Source: DAOQAK01 sp043801235
Lineage (GTDB): Bacteria > Bacteroidota > Bacteroidia > Bacteroidales > CG2-30-32-10
Assembly (NCBI GenBank): GCA_043801235.1
Contig: JAZDMF010000145.1
Span: forward strand, 1-14,639
Length of the DNA: 14,639 bases
Reading direction: 5' to 3'
Part shown: positions 5,744 to 13,957 of the stretch, piece after piece
Numbering within the stretch: the first letter of the stretch is position 1
Layout of the letters: each line of letters begins with the position of its first letter
Translations under genes and position numbers: made by a program
The notes under the pieces: model-generated
Told to the model about the DNA's origin: nothing
Database searches by the model: none
The model's input: only the letters and a program-made list of their open reading frames with translations

Positions 5744-6876
5744 TTATTGAAATTTTCTAATGTGAAATCTGCAATTGTAACAGCAGGAGTAATACCATTA
5801 TAGCTAATATTTTTCTTGCCAAGCCGTACAATGACCATATTCTGAACCGGCAAAACAATAATAAATTGCCCAAGTATGCCGCGTGCATAAAAGAAATCGG
5901 CTCCCATTGCCTTAGCCCGCCACCATGAATATCCGTATGATGTCACAGGAATAAAATTATAATCGGTGAGCGGTGCAGCACTAGCAGATTCTTTTATATA
6001 AGTTTCAGAAACAATTTGTTTTCCATTCCACTTTCCGTTGTGTAAAGCCAATAATCCGATACGCGAGAAATCGTGCGCATTAGAATTGAAACAGCAAAAT
6101 GCTTTTTCAAAACCATCTTCAGCATCGAGGCTCCATAGGGCGGAATGCTTTGCACCTAAAGGTTTCCACAATTTTTCAGATGCAAAGTCGCTAAGTTTTT
6201 CCCCTGTAGATCTTTCAAGAATATATGCCAGCACAAGGGTGTTACAACTTTGATAATTGAAATGAATGCCCGGTTCTTCAATAATATTCAAATTTATTAT
6301 GATATCAATAAGTTCACTGCCGAAATAGGATTTTGCCGTTAAAGAAAAAGGGTCGTTGTAACTTTCTTCCCAGTCGAATCCTGCACTCATGGTAAGCAAA
6401 TGACGTATGGTGAGTTTTGAATTCAATCCTTCATTATATTCAGGTATGTAATCAGAAACTTTCTGGTCGATGCTGTCAATTTTTCCTTCATCAATGGCAA
6501 TACCAATAAGTAAACTCACTATGCTTTTAGCAACAGAAAATGAACCGGAATATGAATCAGCATTATAACCATCCCAGTATTCTTCGTAAAGAACAGAATC
6601 GTTTTTCAGCACAAGGAATGCAACGGTTCCGAAATCTTCAAGAACCTTTCTGAAATTGGCATTTAACTTTGTTTTATTATAATCTTTCGATTCGGGAATG
6701 GGAAGAAATGTTCCTGTTTTTACTTCGCGGTTTTCAAAAATTTTATAATCGCCGATACTGGCTTTTTGATAATAAAAGGTTTTATACAGATAGGCATTGC
6801 CCGTAATAATTATCACAAGATTGATAATAACAAGAATACCTGCAAACCATAATAATATTTTTATTAACCTTCTCAT
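5740..6876 (-). CDS. Membrane-anchored serine hydrolase (class C beta-lactamase/PBP-like)
   Basis: This 378-residue protein has a basic N-terminus (MRRLIK) and one transmembrane or signal-anchor helix at about 7-26, placing the catalytic domain in the periplasm. The beta-lactamase-fold domain carries the nucleophile motif S114-V-A-K117, the second motif Y208-Q-S210, LTIRHLLTMSAGFDWEE, and a C-terminal ARGILGQFIIVLP where class C enzymes have the third motif. Relatives are peptidases, esterases or amidases; true beta-lactamase activity should not be assumed. The gene sits inside the cofactor operon, 8 nt after moaC and overlapping the MOSC-MogA gene by 4 bp, so it is very likely co-expressed. 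No established Moco role exists for this family. The fold is sure; the substrate is unknown. Confidence 0.87.
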   Translation of the reverse strand: MRRLIKILLWFAGILVIINLVIIITGNAYLYKTFYYQKASIGDYKIFENREVKTGTFLPIPESKDYNKTKLNANFRKVLEDFGTVAFLVLKNDSVLYEEYWDGYNADSYSGSFSVAKSIVSLLIGIAIDEGKIDSIDQKVSDYIPEYNEGLNSKLTIRHLLTMSAGFDWEESYNDPFSLTAKSYFGSELIDIIINLNIIEEPGIHFNYQSCNTLVLAYILERSTGEKLSDFASEKLWKPLGAKHSALWSLDAEDGFEKAFCCFNSNAHDFSRIGLLALHNGKWNGKQIVSETYIKESASAAPLTDYNFIPVTSYGYSWWRAKAMGADFFYARGILGQFIIVLPVQNMVIVRLGKKNISYNGITPAVTIADFTLENFNK

Positions 6877-6884
6877 AAAAGCAA

Positions 6885-7343
6885 TTAACTTTTTATATTG
6901 CTTTTTGTTTTTGAAATCAGTTTAATTTTTCCCATTTCCATTTTTTTATCCACAGCCTTGCACATATCATAAACCGTTAACAATGCTACATTCACTGCAG
7001 TCAGCGCTTCCATTTCAACACCGGTCTGGCCAATGCATCTTACTTCAGAGATTATCTTCACCCCGTTCATTTGAAGCGAGGCTTTTACATCTACTTTAGT
7101 TAACTGCAGCGGATGGCATAAGGGAATAAGCTCAGATGTTCTTTTCGCTGCCTGTATGCCAGCAACTTCTGCCAATGTAAGCACATCGCCTTTTTTTATA
7201 TTGTTCTGCTTTACAAGTTTTAATGTTTCGGAAGAAAGCTTTATAAAACCTGTTGCTTTGGCAATCCGCAACTGGTTGGGCTTGTGGCCCACATCAACCA
7301 TGTTTGCCCTGCCTTTTTTATCGACATGTGAAAGTTTTTTCAT
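6885..7343 (-). CDS. moaC: Cyclic pyranopterin monophosphate synthase MoaC
   Basis: MoaC converts 3',8-cyclo-7,8-dihydro-GTP, made by MoaA, into cyclic pyranopterin monophosphate in the cytoplasm. At 152 residues it is complete. Visible hallmarks are MVDVGHKP near 15-22, the active-site lysine K51 in KKGDVLTLAEVAG, AAKRTSELIPLCHPL ending at about 79 (substrate-binding PLCHP), GVEMEALTAV at 108-117 and the second catalytic lysine K129 in YDMCKAVDKKM. The start ATG is at 7343-7341. It lies 44 nt after moaA and 8 nt before the serine hydrolase gene. The identification is secure. Confidence 0.96.
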   Translation of the reverse strand: MKKLSHVDKKGRANMVDVGHKPNQLRIAKATGFIKLSSETLKLVKQNNIKKGDVLTLAEVAGIQAAKRTSELIPLCHPLQLTKVDVKASLQMNGVKIISEVRCIGQTGVEMEALTAVNVALLTVYDMCKAVDKKMEMGKIKLISKTKSNIKS

Positions 7344-7387
7344 AAAATTAAAATATTAAATCAAAATTCTTAAAATCTAAAATAAAA

Positions 7388-8188
7388 TTAACCTCCTATT
7401 TCGTTAAATTTATTTTGTTTACTTACTGTTCCGTGCTCGGGCTTCTGGGCAATGGCCAGTTCAATTGCTTTTTCATAGCCGGTTTTACGGATGTTAACAG
7501 CAATATCATTGAACAGGCATGGCCGCAGTTTTCCATCGCTTGACAGACGAAGTTTATTACATCTTGAACAGTCGCCGCCTGTTCCGCCTTCAACAACAGA
7601 AAAATTCCCAGTATCCAGCCGCATGCGATGAATAAAACGCACATCAAAACCCATGGTTTCGCAGAAGGCTTTGACACCAACGGCATCGGCTTCTCCGGAA
7701 GATTCATTTACAACACAATTTATTTTAATAGGCATAAGCCCTGCCTTTTTTGCAGCCACAATTCCCCTGACCACCTTTTTAATATCACCGCCCCGTGTCA
7801 GTGCAGTGTAACGGTCAGGATCAACAGTATCAAGACTTATATTAACGCGATGCAAACCTGCATTCTTCAGGGGTTGTGCAAATTCTTCCAGCAAAACGCC
7901 GTTAGTGGTCAGCGATAAATCTGTTATGCTTTTTATCTGTGACATCTCTTTAATAAAATGCATCATGTTTTTTCTTACCAGCGGTTCTCCGCCTGTAATC
8001 CTGATTTTGTCAATACCTTTGCTGACGGCTACTTTAACGAATTCAATAATTTCTTCAAATCGCAGAATCTCATCATGCTTGAGCAGTTTTATTCCTAAAG
8101 AAGGCATGCAATATTCGCACCGCAGGTTGCAGCGGTCGGTTATTGAAATCCTCAGGTAATTTATTTTCCTGTTAAAGCGGTCGTACAT
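7388..8188 (-). CDS. moaA: GTP 3',8-cyclase MoaA (short form)
   Basis: This radical-SAM enzyme starts Moco synthesis by cyclising GTP. The SAM [4Fe-4S] cluster motif is C20-N-L-R-C24-E-Y-C27, followed by RITGGEPLVRK near 63-73 and the NISLDT strand. The second, GTP-binding cluster cysteines are C207, C210 and C224 in DCSRCNKLRLSSDGKLRPC, and the protein ends in the conserved Gly-Gly (IGG). At 266 residues it is about 60 shorter than MoaA of E. coli type. The missing stretch falls between the FDVRFIHRM strand and the second cluster, where a shortened VVEGGTGGDC loop takes its place; this is recalled as the usual Bacteroidetes variant. All catalytic elements remain. It overlaps moeA by 17 nt. 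The identification is secure. Confidence 0.94.
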   Translation of the reverse strand: MYDRFNRKINYLRISITDRCNLRCEYCMPSLGIKLLKHDEILRFEEIIEFVKVAVSKGIDKIRITGGEPLVRKNMMHFIKEMSQIKSITDLSLTTNGVLLEEFAQPLKNAGLHRVNISLDTVDPDRYTALTRGGDIKKVVRGIVAAKKAGLMPIKINCVVNESSGEADAVGVKAFCETMGFDVRFIHRMRLDTGNFSVVEGGTGGDCSRCNKLRLSSDGKLRPCLFNDIAVNIRKTGYEKAIELAIAQKPEHGTVSKQNKFNEIGG

Positions 8189-9347
8189 CTACAAGTTCTC
8201 CTTTTTTTAACTCACTCACCCCGTAAGGAACAATCATTAATCCATCTGCGAAGCATAAGGAATGCATATGACCCGAACCATGATACTCTATCATTGCCAC
8301 CTCGCTTATGTTACTAAAATTAACCGGAACCCAGTTCAGCCTGTCTGTTTTTTTCCTTTTATAATCTTCCGCAAGAGGAAGCTTTATGTTTCTTGTTTCC
8401 TTGTTTATGCCCATCAATTTCAAAAGAAGTGGTTTTGCCACCATTTCAAAAACAATAAAGGATGAAACAGGATTTCCGGGGAGCCCAAATATCCAGTGCC
8501 CATCACTTACACCAAAAACTGTAGGGCTTCCGGGCCTTACAAGAAGCTTCTGAAACTTCAGCTCAATATTTTTTTCTTTCAGTATGCCGGGAATAAAATC
8601 AAAATCGCCCATGGAAACGCCACCTGTTAATAAAAGCACATCTGATTTCTCCAGAGCTTCAGTAATCATAATTTTTGTTTTTCCGGGATCATCAGGAGCA
8701 ATTCCCATGTATAATGGGATGCAATTCAAATTTTTTACCTGAGCTATTAACTGATAAGCATTACTGTTTCGTATTTGCGAAGGTCCGGGTTTTAATACAG
8801 GTTCTACCAATTCATCACCGGTAGAAATAATTGCAACCCTTGGTTGTCTTGATACCAGCGGATTCGACCAACCCACAGTTGCAAGCATTGCAATATGCTG
8901 TGGTTGAATCAGTGTTCCTGTTTTTAAAACAACATCCCCATTATGAACATCTTCCGCTTTGTATGCAATGTTGTTCATGGTATCTGCAGCAGTATAACGA
9001 ATGTTTTTTTCAGAAACATTTTCGGTAAATTCAACCATCAGCACACAGTCAGCGCCTTCCGGCACCTGTGCTCCTGTCATTATTTTTGAGCATTGATTTT
9101 TTTTTATCGCTTTTGTTGGAGCTTGTCCCGCAGGAATCAATTCAATAATTTCAAGTTCTTCACTTATATCCGCACGCTTACAGGCATATCCATCAACAGC
9201 CGACTTTCTGTATGGAGGAATGTCCATGTCCGATTTCACGTCTTCAGCAAGTATGCGGCTCAGTGAATCATTTAGCGGTACCTTCTCAGCACCCAGTGTT
9301 TTCGCAGACATCATTACAATTTCCAATGCCTTTTCAAATCGTAACAT
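8172..9347 (-). CDS. moeA: Molybdopterin molybdenumtransferase MoeA
   Basis: MoeA inserts molybdate (or tungstate) into adenylated molybdopterin. The 391-residue protein shows the four-domain family pattern. The N-terminal region carries ILAEDVKSDMDIPPYRKSAV and DGYA, then MTGAQVPEGADCVLMVE. The MogA-like domain contains ISTGDELV, then LLTGGVSMGDFDFIP and WIFGLPGNPVSSFIVFE. The C-terminal beta-barrel domain closes with PYGVSELKKGELVDVRPL. The MPT-binding and acidic metal-site residues of the GGVSMGD loop are intact. The start ATG is at 9347-9345. Nine nt separate it from the P-loop gene upstream, and it overlaps moaA by 17 nt, so it is tightly co-transcribed. The identification is secure. Confidence 0.95.
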   Translation of the reverse strand: MLRFEKALEIVMMSAKTLGAEKVPLNDSLSRILAEDVKSDMDIPPYRKSAVDGYACKRADISEELEIIELIPAGQAPTKAIKKNQCSKIMTGAQVPEGADCVLMVEFTENVSEKNIRYTAADTMNNIAYKAEDVHNGDVVLKTGTLIQPQHIAMLATVGWSNPLVSRQPRVAIISTGDELVEPVLKPGPSQIRNSNAYQLIAQVKNLNCIPLYMGIAPDDPGKTKIMITEALEKSDVLLLTGGVSMGDFDFIPGILKEKNIELKFQKLLVRPGSPTVFGVSDGHWIFGLPGNPVSSFIVFEMVAKPLLLKLMGINKETRNIKLPLAEDYKRKKTDRLNWVPVNFSNISEVAMIEYHGSGHMHSLCFADGLMIVPYGVSELKKGELVDVRPL

Positions 9348-9356
9348 ATAACAATT

Positions 9357-9911
9357 TTAATGATTATTTTTGTAAATCCACTTTCCTTTTTCAATATTCA
9401 GTTTATGCAGATCAAATCCATTAAATTCATTTCCATTGAAATTAACAGAGAAATCAGCAAGTTCAAGAATACCTGAAACTGAATTTTTTATTTCGCAGCT
9501 ACTATTTTTTATCATAATAAAAACATCAGGCTTTGCAATTATTCTCAGGCTGTTCGATTCGCAAACGCTGAATGACTTCTTATCAATCATCGGTAAAAGC
9601 TGTTGGAGCGCTTCATTCAGGAATTCAATTTTGGAGTGGACCCAGAATGTTTCAGTGGCACCGGCAGCAAGCATGCGGTCGGTGCTTTTATTCTTTCTCT
9701 GAACAGTACTTTTTTCAATAATAAAATTTTCATTCCACGGCAAATTCAATGATTTGTGAAACGCAGCATCATCTTCATGCAAAGTGGTCACTTTGATTCC
9801 CGTAATTTTTTCTTTCATACGGAACTTATTGATAATATGGCAAGCAAGTTCGGTTTTGCCCGATTGCCGCGCAGTAGCTCCTATCATTATCATTTTTTTC
9901 AGATAAATCAT
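9357..9911 (-). CDS. MobB-like P-loop NTPase of the molybdenum cofactor operon
   Basis: This 184-residue cytoplasmic protein has an N-terminal nucleotide-binding loop GATARQSGKT (11-20) directly after a hydrophobic strand MIMI, and further strand-like segments TGIKVTTL, GATETFWV (84-91), SFSVCESNSL (113-122) and KPDVFIMI (127-134). The layout of P-loop, then GIKVT, then a central strand with ESNSL resembles MobB, the GTP-binding helper of molybdopterin guanine dinucleotide synthesis. Overall similarity is weak, however, and the loop spacing is unusual for a textbook Walker A. It lies 1 nt after the ABC ATPase gene and 9 nt before moeA, so a role in cofactor maturation or metal handling is likely. 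MobB-like is the best description; mobB itself is not claimed. Confidence 0.65.
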   Translation of the reverse strand: MIYLKKMIMIGATARQSGKTELACHIINKFRMKEKITGIKVTTLHEDDAAFHKSLNLPWNENFIIEKSTVQRKNKSTDRMLAAGATETFWVHSKIEFLNEALQQLLPMIDKKSFSVCESNSLRIIAKPDVFIMIKNSSCEIKNSVSGILELADFSVNFNGNEFNGFDLHKLNIEKGKWIYKNNH

Positions 9912-9912
9912 A

Positions 9913-10968
9913 TTAAAGCGGGAAAAATTTTAACGACGATGCTTTGAAACTTATCCAAATTTCTTTATCCTTTTTCAGCGAAAGCTGTTCTGCAGCGTTG
10001 CGTGAGACCAGTGATAACATCTTTATCCCGACATCAACGGCTACTTCCATTCCAATTCTTGCAGGAAAAACATCGATCACTTTTCCTTTGAATACATTTC
10101 TCGGGCTGCCTTCAGGAATATCGTTCGAGATGCTTATACTTTCTGCCGGAATCAGTAAAAATCCAGGCCCGATCTGCTCTTCAGTCATTACGTTGATTTT
10201 AATTCCCAGTGTTTCAAAAATTTTAACTTCGTCATTGGTAGTATTTGTCAACTGCCCCTTATAAAAATTTTTAATACCTGTGAATTTAGCCACAAATTCC
10301 GATTTCGGGTACATAAAAACCTCCTCAGGTTTTCCTGCCTGTGCAATACTCCCATTTTCAAGCACAGCTATATTCTTTGCAAGAGAAATGGCTTCTTCGT
10401 AATCATGGGTAACATGAATGATGGTTTGCCCCTTACCGTTTATTTTTCTCAGCAAATACCTCATTTCATGCCTCAATTGGGTATCAATATTTGATAAGGG
10501 TTCATCCAGCAGCAAACATTCAGGCTGCATTGCAAGAGCCCGTGCCAATGCTACCCTTTGAGCTTCGCCGCCGGATAATGTTCCCGGTTTCCGGTTCAGT
10601 AAATGTTTTATTTCCAATAATACGGAAAGTTCCTCAACATTTGAGGTAATATCATTTTTTTTTAATTTTCGATTGCGTAAAGAAAATGCAATATTGTTAA
10701 AAATGCTGAAATGTGGAAATAACACCTGATCCTGGAAAACAAGAGAAATGTTACGTTTTTGTATTTTGGTATGTGTGATATCATTGTTATTCAGCCATAC
10801 ACTGCCGGAATCAGGCTTGATCATTCCTGAAATTATTTCCAGCAGCAGTGACTTGCCCGTTCCGGAAGCACCAAGCATCACAAAATAATCGCCCTTTTCA
10901 ACGGAAAAAGAAACCTCTTTCATGCTGAACCCGGGAAAGCTTTTGCTTATTTGCTTAACTTCTAACAT
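9913..10968 (-). CDS. Molybdate/tungstate ABC transporter ATP-binding protein (WtpC/ModC type)
   Basis: This is the ATPase of the oxyanion importer, acting at the inner face of the cytoplasmic membrane. Over 351 residues it shows Walker A GASGTGKS (33-40), Q-loop VFQDQ (77-81), ABC signature LSGGEAQ (131-137), Walker B CLLLDE (151-156) and H188 in HVTHD. The C-terminal region from about residue 230, with FKGKVIDVFPARIGMEVAVD, is a TOBE-like oxyanion-binding regulatory domain as in ModC/WtpC/CysA-like ATPases. It overlaps the permease gene by 14 nt, which suggests translational coupling. The gene order and WtpB-like permease indicate molybdate and/or tungstate; sulfate is less likely. Which metal is preferred cannot be told from sequence. 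Confidence 0.9.
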   Translation of the reverse strand: MLEVKQISKSFPGFSMKEVSFSVEKGDYFVMLGASGTGKSLLLEIISGMIKPDSGSVWLNNNDITHTKIQKRNISLVFQDQVLFPHFSIFNNIAFSLRNRKLKKNDITSNVEELSVLLEIKHLLNRKPGTLSGGEAQRVALARALAMQPECLLLDEPLSNIDTQLRHEMRYLLRKINGKGQTIIHVTHDYEEAISLAKNIAVLENGSIAQAGKPEEVFMYPKSEFVAKFTGIKNFYKGQLTNTTNDEVKIFETLGIKINVMTEEQIGPGFLLIPAESISISNDIPEGSPRNVFKGKVIDVFPARIGMEVAVDVGIKMLSLVSRNAAEQLSLKKDKEIWISFKASSLKFFPL

Positions 10969-11740
10969 CGATTTTGTTTTTTGAAAATATTCTTAAAGCG
11001 ACAAAAAATATCAGGCATATCAACAGCAGCAAAACAGCAACAGGCCTTGCATACTGTAGTCCGAAAGAATTAAAGCGTTCGAAAATCAGAATCGGAGAAG
11101 TCATAGGATGATAGGCAATAATAATCACTGCACCGAATTCGCTCATTCCTCTTGCCCACATCATAATTAATCCCGACAAAACCGGTTTCCATGCCAAAGG
11201 AAGGGTGACTGAAAAAAAAGTCCGAAAGGGAGACGCGCCTAGATTTAAAGCGGCTTTTTCAATTTTAACAGGAACCGAATTAAATCCATCAATTGCAGCA
11301 ATTATTAAATAGGGCACGCTGACGAAAGCCATAGCAAGCATTATTCCGGCAGGTGTGCCTACAAACCCGAACCCCAATGATTCAGCTAACTGCCCGGGGA
11401 GGGTGTTTCTTGAAATGACTGACAACAGGGCTATTCCGGCAGCAGAATGCGGTATAATAATCGGAAGATTGATGAGGCCCATCACCATTTTTTTCAAAAA
11501 GAAATTTTTTCTGGAAATAATATAAGCTAAAGGAATGCACCCTACTGCAAAAAAAACTGTAGCTGCCATCGACACCCACAAAGTAAGCCAGATGCTGGAG
11601 ATCACCTCTGAATCTTTTGCTGTTTCAACAAGCTCGCTTCCGGATGTGGATAAGGCCATTCCCAGCAATGGCGCAATTATGAACAGGAGCACCAGACTGC
11701 CTAAAAAAATAAAAATGAGTATCAGTCCGTTATTTTTCAT
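10955..11740 (-). CDS. Molybdate/tungstate ABC transporter permease (WtpB/ModB type)
   Basis: This inner-membrane permease has about six hydrophobic segments, the first starting at GLILIFIFLGSLVLL. The cytoplasmic EAA loop reads EKAALNLGASPFRTFFSVTL with the conserved glycine. The following WARGMSEFGAVIIIAYHPMT closely matches archaeal and bacterial WtpB permeases rather than sulfate CysT/W. The frame is open 18 nt further to a TTG at 11758, but ATG at 11740-11738 directly precedes the hydrophobic helix and is preferred, giving 261 residues. It overlaps the binding-protein gene end by about 11 nt and the ATPase gene by 14 nt. The family is secure; molybdate versus tungstate is open. Confidence 0.9.
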   Translation of the reverse strand: MKNNGLILIFIFLGSLVLLFIIAPLLGMALSTSGSELVETAKDSEVISSIWLTLWVSMAATVFFAVGCIPLAYIISRKNFFLKKMVMGLINLPIIIPHSAAGIALLSVISRNTLPGQLAESLGFGFVGTPAGIMLAMAFVSVPYLIIAAIDGFNSVPVKIEKAALNLGASPFRTFFSVTLPLAWKPVLSGLIMMWARGMSEFGAVIIIAYHPMTSPILIFERFNSFGLQYARPVAVLLLLICLIFFVALRIFSKNKIDVRS

Positions 11741-12749
11741 TGTTGTTTTTGGATGCAAATGATTTCAGTGTATCAGGAATCTTTTCATATGTAGCGGAAA
11801 AGGAAGGGATCACTGATGGCTGACCGTTAGCTTCAATGATTTTCATTCCCTTTGTTTTGCTAAGAAAGAACTCAACAAACGCCAATGCTGCTTTCATATT
11901 TGGCGCGTCCTTTGGGATTGTGATTCCGTATATCATTGCTTCTCCTTTCTGAACCTTTGTTTCTCCCGGTTTTTTGCCTTTTACCTCAAGCGAAACAGTG
12001 GCATAAAGAGAATCCATTTCCGGATTTTTCAGGTTGACCTCATCGGGTAATTCGATATTTTTGAGTTTGTGCTGATCAGCAACAGATTTGTAAATAAAAA
12101 TATAATCAATTGTATTGCTCTCAAGCAGTGCAAGCAAATCAACCTCTTTAGGACGTATATGCTGAACATCTTTTATCAGCAATTTATCTGCATTGCATTT
12201 TTTGCCATAATACTTTTCTGCTAATTTTAAACAAAGGACTGATCGGTATCCGCATGGGTCGGCATCAGGATCTGCCCTGCCAAAAGCCACCGTTTCATTT
12301 TGCAAAATATTATACCAGTTGTTTTTAGTTATTTCAGCACTTTTTCTCGATTTTTCATTGTAAGCAATAACCATTTCGTTAGATGCGAATTTAATGCTCC
12401 ACTCGGCATAATCGGGTATCAGGCTTTTATCAATGACTTTCACATCGGAAGAAGCAAAAACATCACATGGTTTTTTTAGTTCGCTGATTTTTTTTGCACA
12501 TTCAACACTTCCGGCTGCTTCCGAAAGTACATTCACATCAGGGTATTCCTTGTTGAATTCCTTTATAATCTCTTTTATTGGTACTGAAAGGCTTCCCGCA
12601 TGAAATATTATTAATTCGCCAGTAATGGTAGTGTCTGTATCCGATTTATTATTTTGTTTGGCGTTTCTTCCACAACTTATTATAATGGATACTGCAAGTA
12701 TTAACGTAATTATTTTAACTGTTTTTTTCATCTTTAAATTATTTATCAT
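11730..12749 (-). CDS. Molybdate/tungstate-binding lipoprotein (WtpA/ModA family)
   Basis: This is the periplasmic substrate-binding component. The N-terminus is a lipoprotein signal: a hydrophobic run followed by SIIIS-C26, where Cys26 would be lipidated. The mature part starts with GELIIFHAGSLSVPIKEI, the oxyanion-binding loop of WtpA, then EAAGSVECAKKI, DVFASSDVKVID, and VAFGRADPDADPCGYRS, which resembles the second WtpA ligand region. At 339 residues it is close to the family length. ATG at 12749 is used here; the internal ATG at 12731 (MKKTVKI) would also give a good signal peptide. It lies 11 nt after the porin gene and overlaps the permease gene. WtpA-type proteins bind tungstate and molybdate, and neither can be excluded. 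Confidence 0.9.
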   Translation of the reverse strand: MINNLKMKKTVKIITLILAVSIIISCGRNAKQNNKSDTDTTITGELIIFHAGSLSVPIKEIIKEFNKEYPDVNVLSEAAGSVECAKKISELKKPCDVFASSDVKVIDKSLIPDYAEWSIKFASNEMVIAYNEKSRKSAEITKNNWYNILQNETVAFGRADPDADPCGYRSVLCLKLAEKYYGKKCNADKLLIKDVQHIRPKEVDLLALLESNTIDYIFIYKSVADQHKLKNIELPDEVNLKNPEMDSLYATVSLEVKGKKPGETKVQKGEAMIYGITIPKDAPNMKAALAFVEFFLSKTKGMKIIEANGQPSVIPSFSATYEKIPDTLKSFASKNNNEK

Positions 12750-12760
12750 TTATAAATTGG

Positions 12761-13957
12761 TCATTTAAATACATAATAAAATGTCAAACGAGCCACAACA
12801 TCTGGCTTTCTTTTATAATATGAGGCCCAATCTGTTGCAACAGCGTAATTTACAGGCTTTTCTCTCATTTCCGTGTAAGAGTTAAACCGAATATTTGGAA
12901 TTATGTGAACATTTTTATTTGGCGTAAAGTCAATACCAACTGTTGTAAATGTTTCTTTGTAAGGATTTTTAGTATTGTCTCCTTTTTGATAACCAATATC
13001 AGGGTTAAACATATCATATCTGGCAAAAGCAGCCAATTTATTTTTAATTAGCGTACCTCTGACAAAAAAAGATATTCCCATAACAGTCACATCGGTTGAA
13101 TCTTCAGGCAATGTAGATGTAGTGTCAGCAACTTTAGGATCAAAAATTTTATAATTTTTATTAATCTGACTAACCCCTTCAAGTCCAATCGCGAACAGTG
13201 AATTACTAAAACCCAGGAAACCTTCAATGGATATTTTGCTCATCGGTTGTTCTTGAAATTTTACTGTTTTATCTTCGTAATCAAAGTTGACAGCTACAAA
13301 TAATTTTTTATTAAAAAACTTACCCTCAATACCGGCATAATATTTTTTCAGACGGTTATCTTCAGGCTTAGATTCGCTGCCAGTACCATACATCAGGGCA
13401 TATCCAAAATTTTTCGCGGTATCAATACTACCTTCAAGTTTAATTCCCAAATCATTTGCAGGAAGAATTTTTCTGGCATTACCGATAGTTTTCTCAATGT
13501 TTCTGTATCCCCATATTTTTTCGGCAAGTGAATAACAGGGAGTGCCAGACAGACCAATAGTAAGAGTACTGAGTTTAAAAATGTTTTTCCACTCAAGATT
13601 TGCAGCTTTTATCAATACTGTTCTGTCGCCACCAGGAGTTAATATACCATCGCTGCCTTCCAAAAGTGTGTGTGCTGTGAAATTAGTAGCTATATTGTAA
13701 TCATATCCCAAATATAAACGGCGAATACTAATGCCAATAAAATCTTTTTTAATTTTCGCAAATTCAGTATTCCCCCATTTATTTATGGGATTAGAATTGT
13801 AGAGTGAATCTGCACCCAATTTATAGTAAAAATCACCAAAGGTATAACCCCATAATTTTCCAGATGGTTTAAACTCATCTTTCTGTGCAAACAAGTTAGT
13901 TGAAATTGTTGTAAAAACAACAATAACAAGTATCATAATATAATTATTTGATTTCAT
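12761..13957 (-). CDS. Outer-membrane beta-barrel porin, candidate oxyanion channel
   Basis: This 398-residue protein has a Sec signal peptide with likely cleavage after A24 (NLFA-QKDE). The mature sequence is rich in alternating amphipathic strands with aromatic girdles, such as GKLWGYTFGDFYYKLG, FIGISIRRLYLGYDYNIATN and KLFVAVNFDYEDKTV, and it ends on the strand VARLTFYYVFK. This is the profile of a Bacteroidetes porin or phosphate-selective-porin-like protein, though no named family can be assigned with certainty. No TonB plug domain is seen. It directly precedes the binding-lipoprotein gene (11 nt), so the inferred role is outer-membrane passage of molybdate or tungstate for the importer. 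The fold is likely; the substrate is context inference. Confidence 0.8.
   Translation of the reverse strand: MKSNNYIMILVIVVFTTISTNLFAQKDEFKPSGKLWGYTFGDFYYKLGADSLYNSNPINKWGNTEFAKIKKDFIGISIRRLYLGYDYNIATNFTAHTLLEGSDGILTPGGDRTVLIKAANLEWKNIFKLSTLTIGLSGTPCYSLAEKIWGYRNIEKTIGNARKILPANDLGIKLEGSIDTAKNFGYALMYGTGSESKPEDNRLKKYYAGIEGKFFNKKLFVAVNFDYEDKTVKFQEQPMSKISIEGFLGFSNSLFAIGLEGVSQINKNYKIFDPKVADTTSTLPEDSTDVTVMGISFFVRGTLIKNKLAAFARYDMFNPDIGYQKGDNTKNPYKETFTTVGIDFTPNKNVHIIPNIRFNSYTEMREKPVNYAVATDWASYYKRKPDVVARLTFYYVFK

Noticed and set aside
5740..6876. Antibiotic-resistance beta-lactamase
   Set aside because: The protein has the SxxK fold but an N-terminal membrane anchor, a non-KTG third motif and a cofactor-operon setting, so resistance function is not supported.
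11741..11758. TTG start adding six residues to the permease
   Set aside because: ATG at 11740 directly precedes the first transmembrane helix, and the extra residues MHPKTT are only the overlap with the wtpA end.
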